Assembly (NCBI RefSeq): GCF_000150955.2
Contig: NC_011680.1
Coordinates: 252,435-316,434, forward strand
Length of the DNA stretch: 64,000 nt
Direction: 5' to 3'
Source of the DNA: Phaeodactylum tricornutum CCAP 1055/1
Lineage: Eukaryota > Bacillariophyta > Bacillariophyceae > Surirellales > Neidiaceae
Shown here: positions 1-9,863 of the stretch, one piece after another
Numbering within the stretch: position 1 is the stretch's first letter
How the letters are laid out: each line of letters begins with the position of its first letter
Made by a program: the position numbers and the translations under genes
The notes under the pieces: generated by a model
The model's input: the letters and a program-made list of their open reading frames with translations, nothing else
Database searches by the model: none
What the model was told of the DNA's origin: nothing

Positions 1-620
1 TCGCAAAGTGGTTTGTTTCAAGATAAGAATGAGCGTCTACTGCAAGGCGATGAACGTTTTTATCGGTGGTGCGCGTTTGTTTGTGACTGATACGATCGTG
101 AGGTTCCCACAGATTCTGCGGGCCGTGCCTGTTGCTGCGAGTTCACAGTCAGTCAGTGGTTGACGCTAGTTTATGAGGACGACATGATCTCTCTAGAGCT
201 GCATCTCGAATTTACTTTTTCGGAACGACACCTAGCCAAAGGGTTGACCGCTTCATACGACTAGAATGTTTGGAATCGAGAAAGGAATCGGGAATGTTTT
301 GCAACATGAGCTGGGTTTTGCACGTCTATTTCGAAATGACCTTTCTGTCGCGCAGGCAAATTGGCGCGCAAAATGAGGATTCACTTTCTACTCACAGTCA
401 GCAGCGTGCTTTGTGATCGCGACTTTTTCTACCAAAGCACGGGAAACCAAAAGATGAAAATCGATGCCCCTGCGAACACACGCCATCGCTTGGAGTGGGA
501 GTTACATTCATAGTGTTGTTGCTCAAGTTTGCATTCAAGGAGTCATTTTCCTGTCCTACTATATTGCTAGGTGCACATCACTGCTGTCTTGAGTATCGGG
601 GGAGATCAAACTGGATTGAT
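1..620. other. Intergenic / upstream region of the UBE2G gene
   Basis: I see no convincing coding region here. The stretch contains two copies of the nine-base motif TCACAGTCA (143-151 and 392-400), both 5' of the ubiquitin-conjugating enzyme gene that starts at 621. The left edge of the window cuts whatever lies before it. Confidence 0.6.
143..151 (+). promoter_or_regulatory. TCACAGTCA motif, upstream of UBE2G gene
   Basis: This is an exact copy of the recurring intergenic nonamer. A second copy lies at 392-400. Both are on the coding strand of the following gene. A role as a core-promoter or initiator element is inferred from recurrence and position only. Confidence 0.35.
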
Positions 621-1322
621 ATGAGCGACTACGGAACAGAATTGCTTCGAAGGCAGCTTAATGGTGCGTGGTAAAGTAAGAGAAAAGCCAGCCCTGTGTT
701 GTTTGTGTCACCAAACGCCGAGGAAACCGGAAATAGTTCGAGTGGGTGGATTTTATCATGAAATAGCCTCTGTCCAATGGTGTATGCTGTTTTTGTAAAG
801 TTTTTTATTTCACGATTGTAAAGTTTTCTGATTCCACGATTGTTTCTCTCTCCGATTTCAGACCTTGCAAAGAACCCAATTGATTTGGTTTCGGTAGGTT
901 TGGTAGATGATAGCAATCTGTATGACTGGGAAATTCTTGTAATGGGGCCAGATGGTACGCTATTCGAAGGAGGCTTTTTTAAAGCGCGTCTGGTATTTCC
1001 GCACGATTTCCCCAACATGCCACCAACTATGACGTTTACCTCCGAAATGTGGCATCCGAATGTTTACGAGGACGGGAAAGTTTGCATCTCCATTCTGCAT
1101 CCACCTGGAGAAGATGCTTTCAACTCGCAGGAGACTGCCGAAGAGCGTTGGCGACCGATTCTCGGCGTAGAGCAGATTTTGGTATCGGTCATTTCGATGC
1201 TGTCCGATCCCAATGATGAGAGCCCCGCCAACCTCGACGCGGCAGTTATGTGGCGGAACGATAAACCGGCCTTCAAGAAGAAGGTGCGGCAAATTGTTCG
1301 CAAAAGTCAAGAAGATTGTTGA
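621..1322 (+). CDS. UBE2G1: Ubiquitin-conjugating enzyme E2, UBE2G1/UBC7 class
   Basis: This enzyme carries ubiquitin as a thioester and passes it to substrates with an E3 ligase. UBC7/UBE2G members serve ER-associated and cytosolic protein degradation. Two exons are supported: 621-663 and 862-1322, with a 198-bp GT-AG intron (664-861). The join restores the start of the UBC fold, ELLRRQLNDLAKNP, which matches the family N-terminus. The HPN motif (HPNVYEDG) is followed by the active-site Cys in KVCISILH. The acidic loop typical of UBE2G follows (PPGEDAFNSQETAEERW) and is absent from most other E2s. The spliced product is 167 residues, the usual family length. Residues such as GLVDDSNLYDWE and the C-terminal VRKSQE favour UBE2G1 over UBE2G2. 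Confidence 0.93.
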
Positions 1323-2076
1323 TATGACTGAAGAAAACCTGACAATGGTTCATGCAAGAAGACAGATAGGTACTTGTTAGAGTATGAATTGTTAGGTATG
1401 TTCACTTATTAGTAGACAATTAAGAACTCTACGCTTGCGAAGTTCTCTATTCATCAAAGATAACCGAAGTGGGATGCTTCGTTCCTGCTTCACTCTCTTA
1501 TAATTGGTTCCTTGCTCAGTTGTGCCGTGCTTCATACAAGTTCAGATTTGTTTTCATCGGTTGTGACGCGATCGTATCTCCTCTAATGGTATAGGTAGGT
1601 ATCTCTTGATAGGACTAGTGCTGCACATATTAAAATCAAGCTCATTTTAGATTCTCAAGTCGCCCGCATTGTAGCATTACCCAATGAGCGTCCTTCACTG
1701 TTAGGGGAAAGGTTCATTCCCTTATAATCTTGTTTTATGGAATCACTAATGTAATGTAAGGAAATGTGATTTTGCATCTTATTTTTCCAGCTTTGCAGAT
1801 CAGAATCAGGTTCATTTAACCCGGAAGCGACAGATTTTCAGACACCTGTCACAGTCAGGTGCAAAATCTGGCACATGTTTACAATTAGTTGGTGTTCATA
1901 GAGTATTTTTGAATATTCACGGACAGTTAGGGTGTGGTCCGTGCTCTCCATAGTCACCACCCTCGTTCGTTAATCGGCAACCAAGCGCAGCTTCGTCGTT
2001 ACTATCCACGATTACCAACTCTTTTAGAGTTTGCAGTTATTAACACACGTTGGAAAGCCTCCCATTTTTTTCAGAA
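1323..2076. other. Intergenic region
   Basis: No gene is seen. The left part holds AT-rich 3' flanking sequence of the E2 gene. A TCACAGTCA copy lies at 1849-1857, about 220 bp before the next start codon. A pyrimidine-rich tract ending in CAG directly before the start at 2077 could be a splice acceptor of a 5'-UTR intron. Confidence 0.5.
1849..1857 (+). promoter_or_regulatory. TCACAGTCA motif, upstream of histone-fold gene
   Basis: Exact copy of the recurring nonamer, on the coding strand 220 bp 5' of the start at 2077. Promoter function is inferred. Confidence 0.35.
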
Positions 2077-2697
2077 ATGAGTGAACAAGAGAATACAAAT
2101 ATCAGCGAAGTAGAGGCTGTGGCAGCGGACGACAAAGGAGAGGAAACCGACGATGCCCAGCTGGATGGCGACGACGAGCGTGAACATGTGGCTATGTCGG
2201 TAGACATTATTACTGATTACGATGACGGGGAGGAAGACGAAGTCAGCATCATGGAGGATCCCACCGAAAACCACGACGACGAAGATGATATAACAGTCAA
2301 GTCAACAGGAACGGACGACGAAATGGCGTCAACGAGCTCACCAAAACCACCAAAAAGTGTGTCGACTCCGGAAAACAAAAGCGGAAAGCGATCACCAAGG
2401 CGATCGTCGGTGACAGGAAGTTCGGCGAAGAAAGGACGAACGCCTTCAGTCGCTGGATTAACCATACCCTTCCGTACCGTCAAGAAAGCGATGAAACTGG
2501 ACCCTGACATTCCGATTGTTCAAAATGAGGCTGCAATCATGACCACGGTTGCAGCCGAGCTTTTCTTGAAGCGACTAGCAAAAGAAAGCCACCGCAACGC
2601 CAAAAACAGAGGGCGGAATACAATTCGTTATGAAGATGTAGCTGAGGCTCGAACAAAGAGTTCTGCTTTGGCGTTTTTGGAAACTTTACTTCCTTGA
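2077..2697 (+). CDS. Histone-fold protein of the NF-YC/H2A type (CHRAC1/POLE4/Dpb3-like)
   Basis: A single exon encodes 206 residues. The first 130 are very acidic and low in complexity (runs of D and E, then an SPK/SGKRSPRRSS basic patch). The C-terminal ~75 residues form a histone fold: TIPFRTVKKAMKLDPD as helix 1, then a long central helix (NEAAIMTTVAAELFLKRLAK), then YEDVAEARTKSSALAFLETLLP. The order and the closing FLETLLP resemble CHRAC1 and yeast Dpb3, partners of POLE3-type subunits in chromatin remodelling and DNA polymerase epsilon. POLE4 is a close alternative. Family assignment to a histone-fold heterodimer subunit is firm, but the exact orthologue is inferred. The start is the first ATG. 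An upstream in-frame TTG at 2050 is not needed. Confidence 0.75.
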   Translation: MSEQENTNISEVEAVAADDKGEETDDAQLDGDDEREHVAMSVDIITDYDDGEEDEVSIMEDPTENHDDEDDITVKSTGTDDEMASTSSPKPPKSVSTPENKSGKRSPRRSSVTGSSAKKGRTPSVAGLTIPFRTVKKAMKLDPDIPIVQNEAAIMTTVAAELFLKRLAKESHRNAKNRGRNTIRYEDVAEARTKSSALAFLETLLP

Positions 2698-2769
2698 ACC
2701 TTTTTGGGAAGATATTCGCAAAGTGCTTACATCTTTGCAATAGATTACGTACGTTAATTCTCATGACAA

Positions 2770-3214
2770 CTATTCAAGCTTTTTCAGTGCTTTGTCGACC
2801 AATCCACTTTGAATCACGTCCTTAAATTCGTTGAACTGATCCAGAGTCAAGCTGATTCCTTTCTTTCCTGGCATCAATTTGTCACCTTTTTCGTAATACT
2901 AAGTTTTGGATAGAATAAAAAAGAATTCAAGGGCTGAGATTAATAAAATTCCAGATTCGCGTTCGTCTTTTCCAATGCAATCGTACCTCCCTGATATCAA
3001 CCAATGTAGTTCCTTTAAATTGTCGCACGGTGACACGGCGCGTCTTTGAAAGTTCAAAAAAAGAATCTCCTTCTTCATTGATGCGAATCGTCGAACTAAA
3101 ATCCGGTGCATCCGTTGGGTATGTGGCTACTTCTGTCCTTTCTTCTTCTTCTTCTTCTTCCACCTCATGGCTCGTTCTCTTTATCTTCTTTTGTTTTGGT
3201 TCTTCTGTGGCCAT
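2770..3214 (-). CDS. SUB1: Transcriptional coactivator PC4/SUB1
   Basis: PC4 binds single-stranded DNA and promotes RNA polymerase II transcription and genome stability in the nucleus. Two exons are seen on the minus strand: 3214-2987 and 2898-2770, with an 88-bp GT-AG intron (2986-2899). The spliced product is 118 residues. An N-terminal basic NLS (PKQKKIKR) and an acidic run of Glu encoded by a (TTC)n tract precede the PC4 core. The core contains [26 protein letters not shown], then after the splice [21 protein letters not shown] and [12 protein letters not shown]. The exon 2 sequence completes the conserved GKKGISL strand, which confirms the intron. The gene is convergent with the histone-fold gene; 72 bp separate the stops. 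Confidence 0.93.
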
Positions 3215-3581
3215 TCTTCACGGCTTCAACTATACTATTTTGTGTTCGTTTCCGAAAGCTCTCGACTGTAAATTGCTTTTCTTTCAAAATTATACTCGGG
3301 TAAGCGAAACCACTGCTCTCACAATCGACATTTTTCTATTTGTGTCTGTGAGTCCATCGCATCAAGAGGGAAGTTACATTGGGAAAAACGAGCTTTCAAA
3401 TGTCGTGAATCGTGAATCAAAAACGGGACATGTTGTGAAACGAAGAGACATTTGCTCGAGTGGGATTGACAGTAAAAGCGGTCATTTTATCGGCCATAAA
3501 ACACCTTCGTCTTCGGGGGGGGGAAACTGCGCGCAATGCTTCAAGTAAAAAAGAATCTGAAGTTAGGCCGTCTGGGGAGCA
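3215..3581. other. Divergent intergenic region between SUB1 and the ankyrin-type gene
   Basis: This is a bidirectional promoter region for SUB1 (minus) and the ankyrin-type gene (plus). Open frames crossing it on the plus strand overlap SUB1 exon 1 antisense and show no protein family. A G-run (GGGGGGG) lies near 3517. Confidence 0.5.
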
Positions 3582-4714
3582 ATGGCTGAAGAACAGGGCA
3601 CAAGCGATGAGCTTGATGCTTTGATTGAAGAACAGCGGTGGGACAGCGCTTTCGTAAGATTGCTCGCCAACCCCGACGAAGCCAAGAAATCGCGAATCCG
3701 TCACTAGGTTGGACCAAGTTGCACTGGTTGTGCTCAATAGGTGCAACTCCTTTTGAATTGCTAGATCTTGTGGCTTCTCTCTACCCTGATGCCATCACAA
3801 TGCCAGATCGTCGCTGCAACGACACCCCTTTGCATCTTGTCTGTCGACAATCCCAAACATCTTCTAAGCGAGTGAAGGCCTTGCTGGCACATTTGAAGGA
3901 TCCCGACGGTGTTCTCATTCGGAATCGATTTGGCGGGACGTCTTTGCACTCTGCAGCCAACCACAACGCAACGATTGAGACTTTTCGGGAGCTTGTCAGG
4001 ACAAACTCCCGAATAGTTCGAGTAGCTACTCGGGAAGGTGTATACGCCGTGGCTACTCTTTGGCATGCTTATGTCCAAACCATTCAGGGACATATGTGCA
4101 TAGCCCATGCCCTGAAGGGAGACAATATTTCTAGTGAACACTTTGCTCGATTTTGGGAAAAGGCTAAGTTTCTTGCCTCGGAATATTTCCGCCGTACCAC
4201 AGCGTGCCCTGAGGAAATTGACAATCGAACAAGATTTGTTCTTCATGGTCTCATTCAGTGCAATGTAGACATCAGCTTTTTCAAGATCGCTCTCAAAATC
4301 GAGCCTGGTTTGGCAATAACGCCAAATGCTCAAGGAAGCCTGCCACTACACATTCTTGTCAAAGATCGTCCTTATCGTCTGAAAGAACGCCAGGCTATTG
4401 TGGCCGCTCTACAGGCGTATCCAAGAGCAGCTCTCATTGCAAATAAAGCGGGATATACACCACTCTTAATTGCTATCGGAAGCAAATTGCCCTGGGAAAA
4501 TGGTCTTGATTGTATTGCGAACGCAGCTTTGAGCATGATCCAAAGGCGGGATCCTTTAACCGGTCTGTTTCCGTTCCTGCTAGCGGCGTCAAATGGAGGT
4601 CCAATGTCTGTTTCAACTACCTATCATTTGTTGAGCGCCCGTCCAGATCTACTCCGTCCGCGAGATACAGCTGAAACCAATTTCCATGTTCAGTCTAGTT
4701 CTCTGTATGGTTGA
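3582..4714 (+). CDS. Ankyrin-repeat-type protein with a frame break near the N-terminus
   Basis: The product resembles diatom ankyrin-like proteins. An opening W-x-x-A-F-x-R-L-L-x-N-P-D-E-A segment is followed by repeats such as TKLHWLCSIGATPFELLDLV, DTPLHLVCRQ and TSLHSAANHNATIE. The first 41 codons (ATG at 3582) run into a TAG at 3705-3707. The ankyrin part is open in a different frame from about 3708 to 4714, so two readings exist. One is a one-base indel near 3690-3710, favoured because the segment just before the stop looks like conserved coding sequence. The other is a 65-bp intron 3654-3718 (GTAAGA...CCAAG) that also restores frame but discards that segment. About 375 residues in all. 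The function is not known, and ankyrin repeats normally bind proteins. Confidence 0.6.
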
Positions 4715-4805
4715 ATATGGGACGAACTCACAGTCACTCACAATTAATTGGTATTACATTGTTAGTTTGAGAAAAGGCCGGTTTACCGTCTTGAGGAGTA
4801 AAAAA

Positions 4806-4859
4806 GTTGAAAAATCGCTATTTGGGTCAAATCTGAAAACAACTAACTGTAAGTACTTC
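4806..4859 (+). repeat. Degenerate copy of the arm of the 31.8-33.0 kb inverted-repeat element
   Basis: This segment shares an ordered series of words with the arms at 31766-31967 and 32772-32973: GAAAAATCGCTATTT, then GG, then AATCTGAAAA, then TAAGTACTT, with small substitutions and a few inserted bases. It is short and decayed. It shows that the arm sequence is dispersed rather than unique to one place. Confidence 0.55.
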
Positions 4860-5179
4860 AGGGTTAGAGATTAGTCCGAGGCTTGGAGATCGGTCCAGGC
4901 TTGAAAATGTGTCGTTGCTCCATGTCAACGCAAACAGAGTTGGACACGTTTCTCAACGGTCTCGGCGTAAGAAAAACATTTTTTGAAGTTAATTGTTAAT
5001 TCGGTACGACATAGAAGTAGGCCGAGAAAAGAACAACGTTTAGGACCGTGGTGTTCGAACGGTAAGAGGGCAAAAGGGCGCTGACCCATCAAAAACCGTG
5101 CAAAAAATCACCATCACCACCATTGCTGGAATTTCGAGATTTCCTGTCTATCACAACATCGTGCCAAGCTTTAAAGCCC

Positions 5180-5188
5180 TCACTGTCA
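5180..5188 (+). promoter_or_regulatory. TCACTGTCA motif, immediately upstream of the ABHD17-like gene
   Basis: This copy of the recurring nonamer (T at the central position) lies 29 bp before the start codon at 5217. That would suit a transcription start site with a very short leader. The function is inferred. Confidence 0.35.
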
Positions 5189-5216
5189 ATCAGAACCATC
5201 CATTATCAGTAACGTT

Positions 5217-6062
5217 ATGGGTGATGCGATCAGCTCATTACTTTTTCAGCCGCCTCCTCCGACGTTCCTGCACCCGAGTCGGCATTTCTGGCTAAATACG
5301 TCGCACGGAAGCCGCATCCCAGCCTTTTTTATTGAACGACCAAATGCATCCGTAACAATTCTGTTCTCACATGGCAATGCGGAAGATCTGGGGATGATTT
5401 ATGATTGGTTCAACGACTTGGCGCGAGTGCTGAGAGTGAACATAATGGCCTACGACTACACCGGATACGGCAAGTCAAATGGTCACCCATCAGAAGAACA
5501 ATGTTACCAAGATATTGAAGCCGCCTATCGATACTTGACAGAAGTTCGACGCCTTCAGCCTGAGCAAGTTGTCCTCTACGGTCGGTCTCTTGGCAGTGGT
5601 CCATCTTGCTATCTCGCGTCAAAAACGGCCAAAGAAGGGCGCTCGGTTGGCGGGGTTATTTTGCAATCGCCTTTGCTTTCTGCGTACCGCGTGGCTTTCA
5701 ACTTTCGATTTACTATGGTGGGAGACAAGTTTCCAAATATCGACTTCGCATCGAAAATCGCTTGTCCAGTTTTTATCGTCCACGGAACACAGGACGAAGT
5801 GGTTCCGTTTTGGCACGGACAAGACTTATTCTTGGCTCTTAAACAGGAGTGGCGTGCCAAACCTTTTTGGGTGGACGGAGCGGGGCACAATAATATCGAA
5901 GCAATGTTGAGGTCGACTGGTACTTTTGTTGCCAAATTGATGGAATTTCTGGATTTGCACGTGGTGGCCCGCCGCGGGAAGATTGGACCGCCACTTGTGG
6001 TACCGGAGTGCGTTCCGATCGCTTTACGGGAATTGCAGGGAATGCTAGGGCGGGTTCGATAG
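5217..6062 (+). CDS. Alpha/beta hydrolase, ABHD17/FAM108-like
   Basis: A single exon encodes 281 residues of a serine hydrolase. ABHD17 proteins remove palmitate from membrane proteins such as Ras. The oxyanion region TILFSHGNAEDLGM lies near residues 47-60. The nucleophile Ser124 sits in GRSLGSG, the acid Asp193 in HGTQDEVVP, and His224 in GAGHNNIE. All three triad residues are present in the family order. The N-terminus MGDAISSLLFQPPPP lacks the Cys cluster that anchors animal ABHD17, so membrane attachment may differ. Gly2 could be a myristoylation site, which is only a suggestion. A bem46/ABHD13-like role is possible, but the N-terminal PPPPTFLHPS segment favours ABHD17. Confidence 0.85.
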   Translation: MGDAISSLLFQPPPPTFLHPSRHFWLNTSHGSRIPAFFIERPNASVTILFSHGNAEDLGMIYDWFNDLARVLRVNIMAYDYTGYGKSNGHPSEEQCYQDIEAAYRYLTEVRRLQPEQVVLYGRSLGSGPSCYLASKTAKEGRSVGGVILQSPLLSAYRVAFNFRFTMVGDKFPNIDFASKIACPVFIVHGTQDEVVPFWHGQDLFLALKQEWRAKPFWVDGAGHNNIEAMLRSTGTFVAKLMEFLDLHVVARRGKIGPPLVVPECVPIALRELQGMLGRVR

Positions 6063-6709
6063 CAGCGAAATTGTGTGCTCAGTCAAAATGGTTTGCTTAA
6101 TACAGGTGCCGTGAGTGAACTAGAAAGTCTATGAGACGATTACGAGTGCAGCTCACGAAATGAACTGTTCCAAGCTGCCACTTTTTACTGTAAACATAAA
6201 GTGAGCATTATTTGTTCAAGCGGTGTCTATTTATCAGGGCTCAAGGCGCTGGTTGCAGAAAAGTCGATGGCAAAGCAGAGTTGTCAACGAGGAATTGTTG
6301 CTGAACCTTGGCCAACATACCGATGTCAGCAAATCGCTCACAGACATTTTTCCTCGGTTACCTACCTGTTGGGTGACCAACAAAACCCATTTTCCGCCAC
6401 GATAGATTTTCTCGCAAATCCCGTGACGTGGCGTATAATAAGATTCGTAACAAGTGTTTTGAACAAGTCGCCGACATATCTATATCGTATCCATATCTGT
6501 AAAACCATAAATAAAGTTTTTCAAAACATCTTGAAAGCGTCGTGACCGTTGACAATCATTTTTCAAGCCAGGCAAACAAACTGTTTCCTCCATCATTTTT
6601 TCCATCATGGTTGCAGTGTAGGCATTGTCCGGTCCCTCTTTAGAGTTTTATCTTTCTCCTGCATTGACTCGAGCCCATTCATGCCGACCTGCTAGAAATT
6701 TCATCCACA
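6063..6709. other. Intergenic region
   Basis: No gene or repeat is recognised. The stretch includes an AATAAA-like word near 6510. The plus-strand frames that stay open here have no recognisable protein character. Confidence 0.45.
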
Positions 6710-9111
6710 ATGAAACCTGCATTACGTTTTCAAAACCTTTTGCCGGCGAATGCACAGCCAATTTCACCTGTGCCGCTCGTATCGCCTTCTCAACAGGATC
6801 GAGGATCGAAGCAGGTCCTCCATTCTATCTTTTCTCCTCCGATCTCAGTTGACCATTCGATGACCCATCAAACAACGCATAATACATCAAACTTGCATAT
6901 CAAATCAACAAGAGCAACGAACAGACACGGAAAAGAAATATTTCCAGCCCCGAAAATTGCCACCCTCGAAATGAAACCGGACACCGTTGTCTTCTCACCT
7001 GCTCAGAACACCCACGTGAGCAGCCTTGCTAGTCCGCTTTCTGTCATGACACGTTACACCGATGTGTCGAGACAATCCTACAAAGGATTGCCGAGTATTG
7101 ATATGATCAGTCTCGACTACATCAAACGCTGTCAAGATCTTGACGACTTGAACCAAATCATAGACGTGCTCAAGACGGAGCCCAGGTGTACGGCACTGAT
7201 GAATGTTGCTCTGGACCGCAAAAAGAATCTTCACCAGTATCAGTCGCGGACAGAATCAATGGCTAGGCAAGGAACCCGCGTCACGTTCCAACAAAATATA
7301 CTGCCTCCGCAAACGTCCCAAAACATACCGCAAGAAAGATCGTACGCACCTAGTCCCAGGAACACGAGTCGAAACGATAGTTCGCTCTTCATGTCCCTTT
7401 CTTCCGATGAGGACGAGCTTGCAGATATGCCTCCACCACTCAGTCGCCCCCCGAGCAAATTGCTCGGTCGAGATCGCAAACTGTTCGAAGAAATAAACTT
7501 TCTCACATCATCGTTACAGGACATGCAGACAGATCAACGACGACAGCATGACGCTTTCATTAAACGGGTCAGGGATCTAGAGATGGCCAAGCACAGTGCA
7601 GAAATGCAGCTGAGAGCATTAGAAAATACTGTGTCGACGTCGAACGTAACATGTCACGAGCTTTCCCAGCAATTGGAAAAACTTCGCAACGAGAACGAAT
7701 CCGTGAAAACGCGTTTGAAAGAGGAAGAGAATGTGAGCCGTATTGCAATGGACAAGGCTGAGATCATTGAGAAGCAGCTCTCGGCCAAGTTGGCCGAACT
7801 CAATCTTCAACAAGCTAAACGAAATCAGCATGTGGATCCAACCCTGGAGCGTAAGAACCGTGAACTAAATTCGCTGCTGCAGTCTACCCAGTGGAATCTC
7901 GAACACGTCATGAAGGAGAGAGATGCTATGATTCGTTCCTTGTTGAATGCTTCGGGGCAAACGACCGCAGAGGTAAATGCTACTTTGGGAATTTAATCGC
8001 GCTTCTTGGTTACGACGATTTTCTGCTCAGTCATTTTTCTCCTTTGCTACAGCTCAAAAAACTTTCCATTAAGGAACGCTCAGCTATGATTAGTAGTTTC
8101 GCGAATTCGATGAAATCTTCGAAGGCTACTCTAGACGCAATGGTCAGCCGAGTTACCACATCAGAACAGGATCGCATCCAATGTTTGAAGGTGTGTACGA
8201 ATTTTATCGTTGAGTGTCTCACGTTTCCATACCCTTGTCTCATTTTGATTATGTTCCAAAAGTCCAACGAGAAAATGGAAGCTCGATTGAGAGCTCTTGT
8301 TCGTTCAAAAAATTGCCTTGAAACTGAAAACTGTACTCTACTTAAAAAGATCCAATCGCTCACGAGCCAAATTTCAGAGAGTCGAGCGCATGCGAAAAAA
8401 CTTCTACAATCCACTCGGTGCTCGAACGAGCAGGAATGGCGGAAGCGGGAGGCCGCTTACGTACTAACAATTGATAATTTGAAAAGACGTATTCGAAAGG
8501 AAGACACAATGGTCCCTGTTGAGTTGTATAAGTCGGCCGTTGAAGAAGCCCGTCGCCTCTCTTTGAATGTTGCCAAGTTGCAGCAGCAACTGAATTGTTT
8601 GCGATCTACCACATACGGTCAACCAGATAAGGCACCGGAGAAAGATAGTTCCGGTTTGGCCTCGGCACTCGAATCACAGAAATCTCGTGGGAGTGTCTCC
8701 TTCGCGACGCCAAAAAGCCGCTGCTTGAGCCTAAGAATGCGACACTTATCGCCCACTAATGACTTATCGTGTTCTCGACCGGAGCAATACATACAGCCAA
8801 AAATAGCTGTACATAAATCGTTGGCACCAAGTGAAATCACTGTTTCTCGGTCCCGAAGAAGGAGCAAAGGGAGCCCTCAAAACGGCTCGGATGAAAACAC
8901 CGCACCGCAGCAAGTTCCAGTGATACCTTCAAAAACTGGATATCTACCTGCTGCCAAATTTTCTTTTAGCCCTAAAAGAAAAGCGGATGACCGACACGAA
9001 ATGCGAGTCAAAATGGTAAGGGCCGTCGGGGGTCGCAAAGGCTTGCAGGACAAGCTCAAAAAAGTGCGGTCCCCACGAGAACGTCCCACGCCTTTAAAAA
9101 CTAAAAATTAA
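6710..9111 (+). CDS. Coiled-coil protein, unknown function
   Basis: Three exons are supported: 6710-7972, 8053-8190 and 8263-9111. Introns are 80 and 72 bp with GTAAAT/CTACAG and GTGTGT/CAAAAG borders, and phases agree. The product is about 749 residues. The N-terminal ~240 residues are Ser/Thr/Pro-rich and probably disordered. Long heptad-type helices follow (about residues 245-420, continuing through exons 2 and 3 to about 630), then a basic tail (SFSPKRKADDRHEMRVKMVR and KLKKVRSPRERPTPLKTK). This resembles cytoskeletal or centrosomal scaffold proteins in composition only, and no family is recognised. The second intron is a multiple of three and lacks stops, so retention would still give an open frame. 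Confidence 0.8.
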
Positions 9112-9863
9112 TTTGGGATCTCCGAAAGTATCCAATAGAAAGCAAAGCGCCTTTGTTAGCAACTGAACGTACACAGAGAGTGCTGGGCTGCTTCGACTAG
9201 CGCGCAAGGCTCGTTCCCGGAAAGACAGAAATGGCCGAAGATGCCGTCTCCTCAAAGGCGTGCCAGTGACGATAAGCTTCGCATAGAGTACTCAAGTCTC
9301 CTACAACAATCAACGCGGACCGGGCCAGTGTCAACGCAACAAAAAAGGCCCCATCATTCTTGGTGAGAAAGTTTATGTTGACACACAGTATCCCCCAGTC
9401 AGAAAGAAAATAGCTTTCACGTGTCTCGACCCGCTGCTCAGCACTCGTTATAATGTTCGTTTACTTTGAGAGCGTTTGCTTTTGCCGTCCTGCGACCCCT
9501 TGGGCATTTTTATGCCTCATGACTTCGAGGAACGGCGATGTTGGTTAATAGAGATAATATTTTCTCGTTATAGTGGATTCATGCGGCTAAAACTTGGAAG
9601 CGTCTTGGTTTAAAGACATCGTATTAGCGGCCATTTGCTGAGTATGAGAGCGCCAATTCCAACGGACGACAAGGAGGGGAGTGGCTATGAATTTCGATGA
9701 AACGGACAAATTTGGATACGATTAACTGCTAGTAACAAACCCCATCGCCATTCCGACGCAATTATCGTAGTGAATTTTCCTTTTTTCGACTGGATGCTTG
9801 TGGCTTTCGCGATATGGAATGTGCTCAATCAGAAGAACGATTTAGCCCCTTCTGCAACTGGTA
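9112..9863. other. Convergent intergenic region
   Basis: About 750 bp lie between the stops of the coiled-coil gene and the helicase. I see no coding region, repeat or RNA gene. This is longer than the 30-120 bp usual between convergent genes elsewhere in the window. Confidence 0.45.

Larger units (their letters stand above)
4715..5216. other. Intergenic region
   Basis: This stretch holds a TCACAGTCA copy at 4728-4736, a degenerate copy of the inverted-repeat element arm (4806-4859) and a TCACTGTCA copy at 5180-5188 just before the ABHD17-like gene. No coding region is supported. Confidence 0.5.

Noticed and set aside
3030-3548. 172-codon plus-strand open frame opposite SUB1 exon 1
   Set aside because: It is antisense to a well-supported coding exon, and the poly-Ser run is just the complement of the poly-Glu tract.
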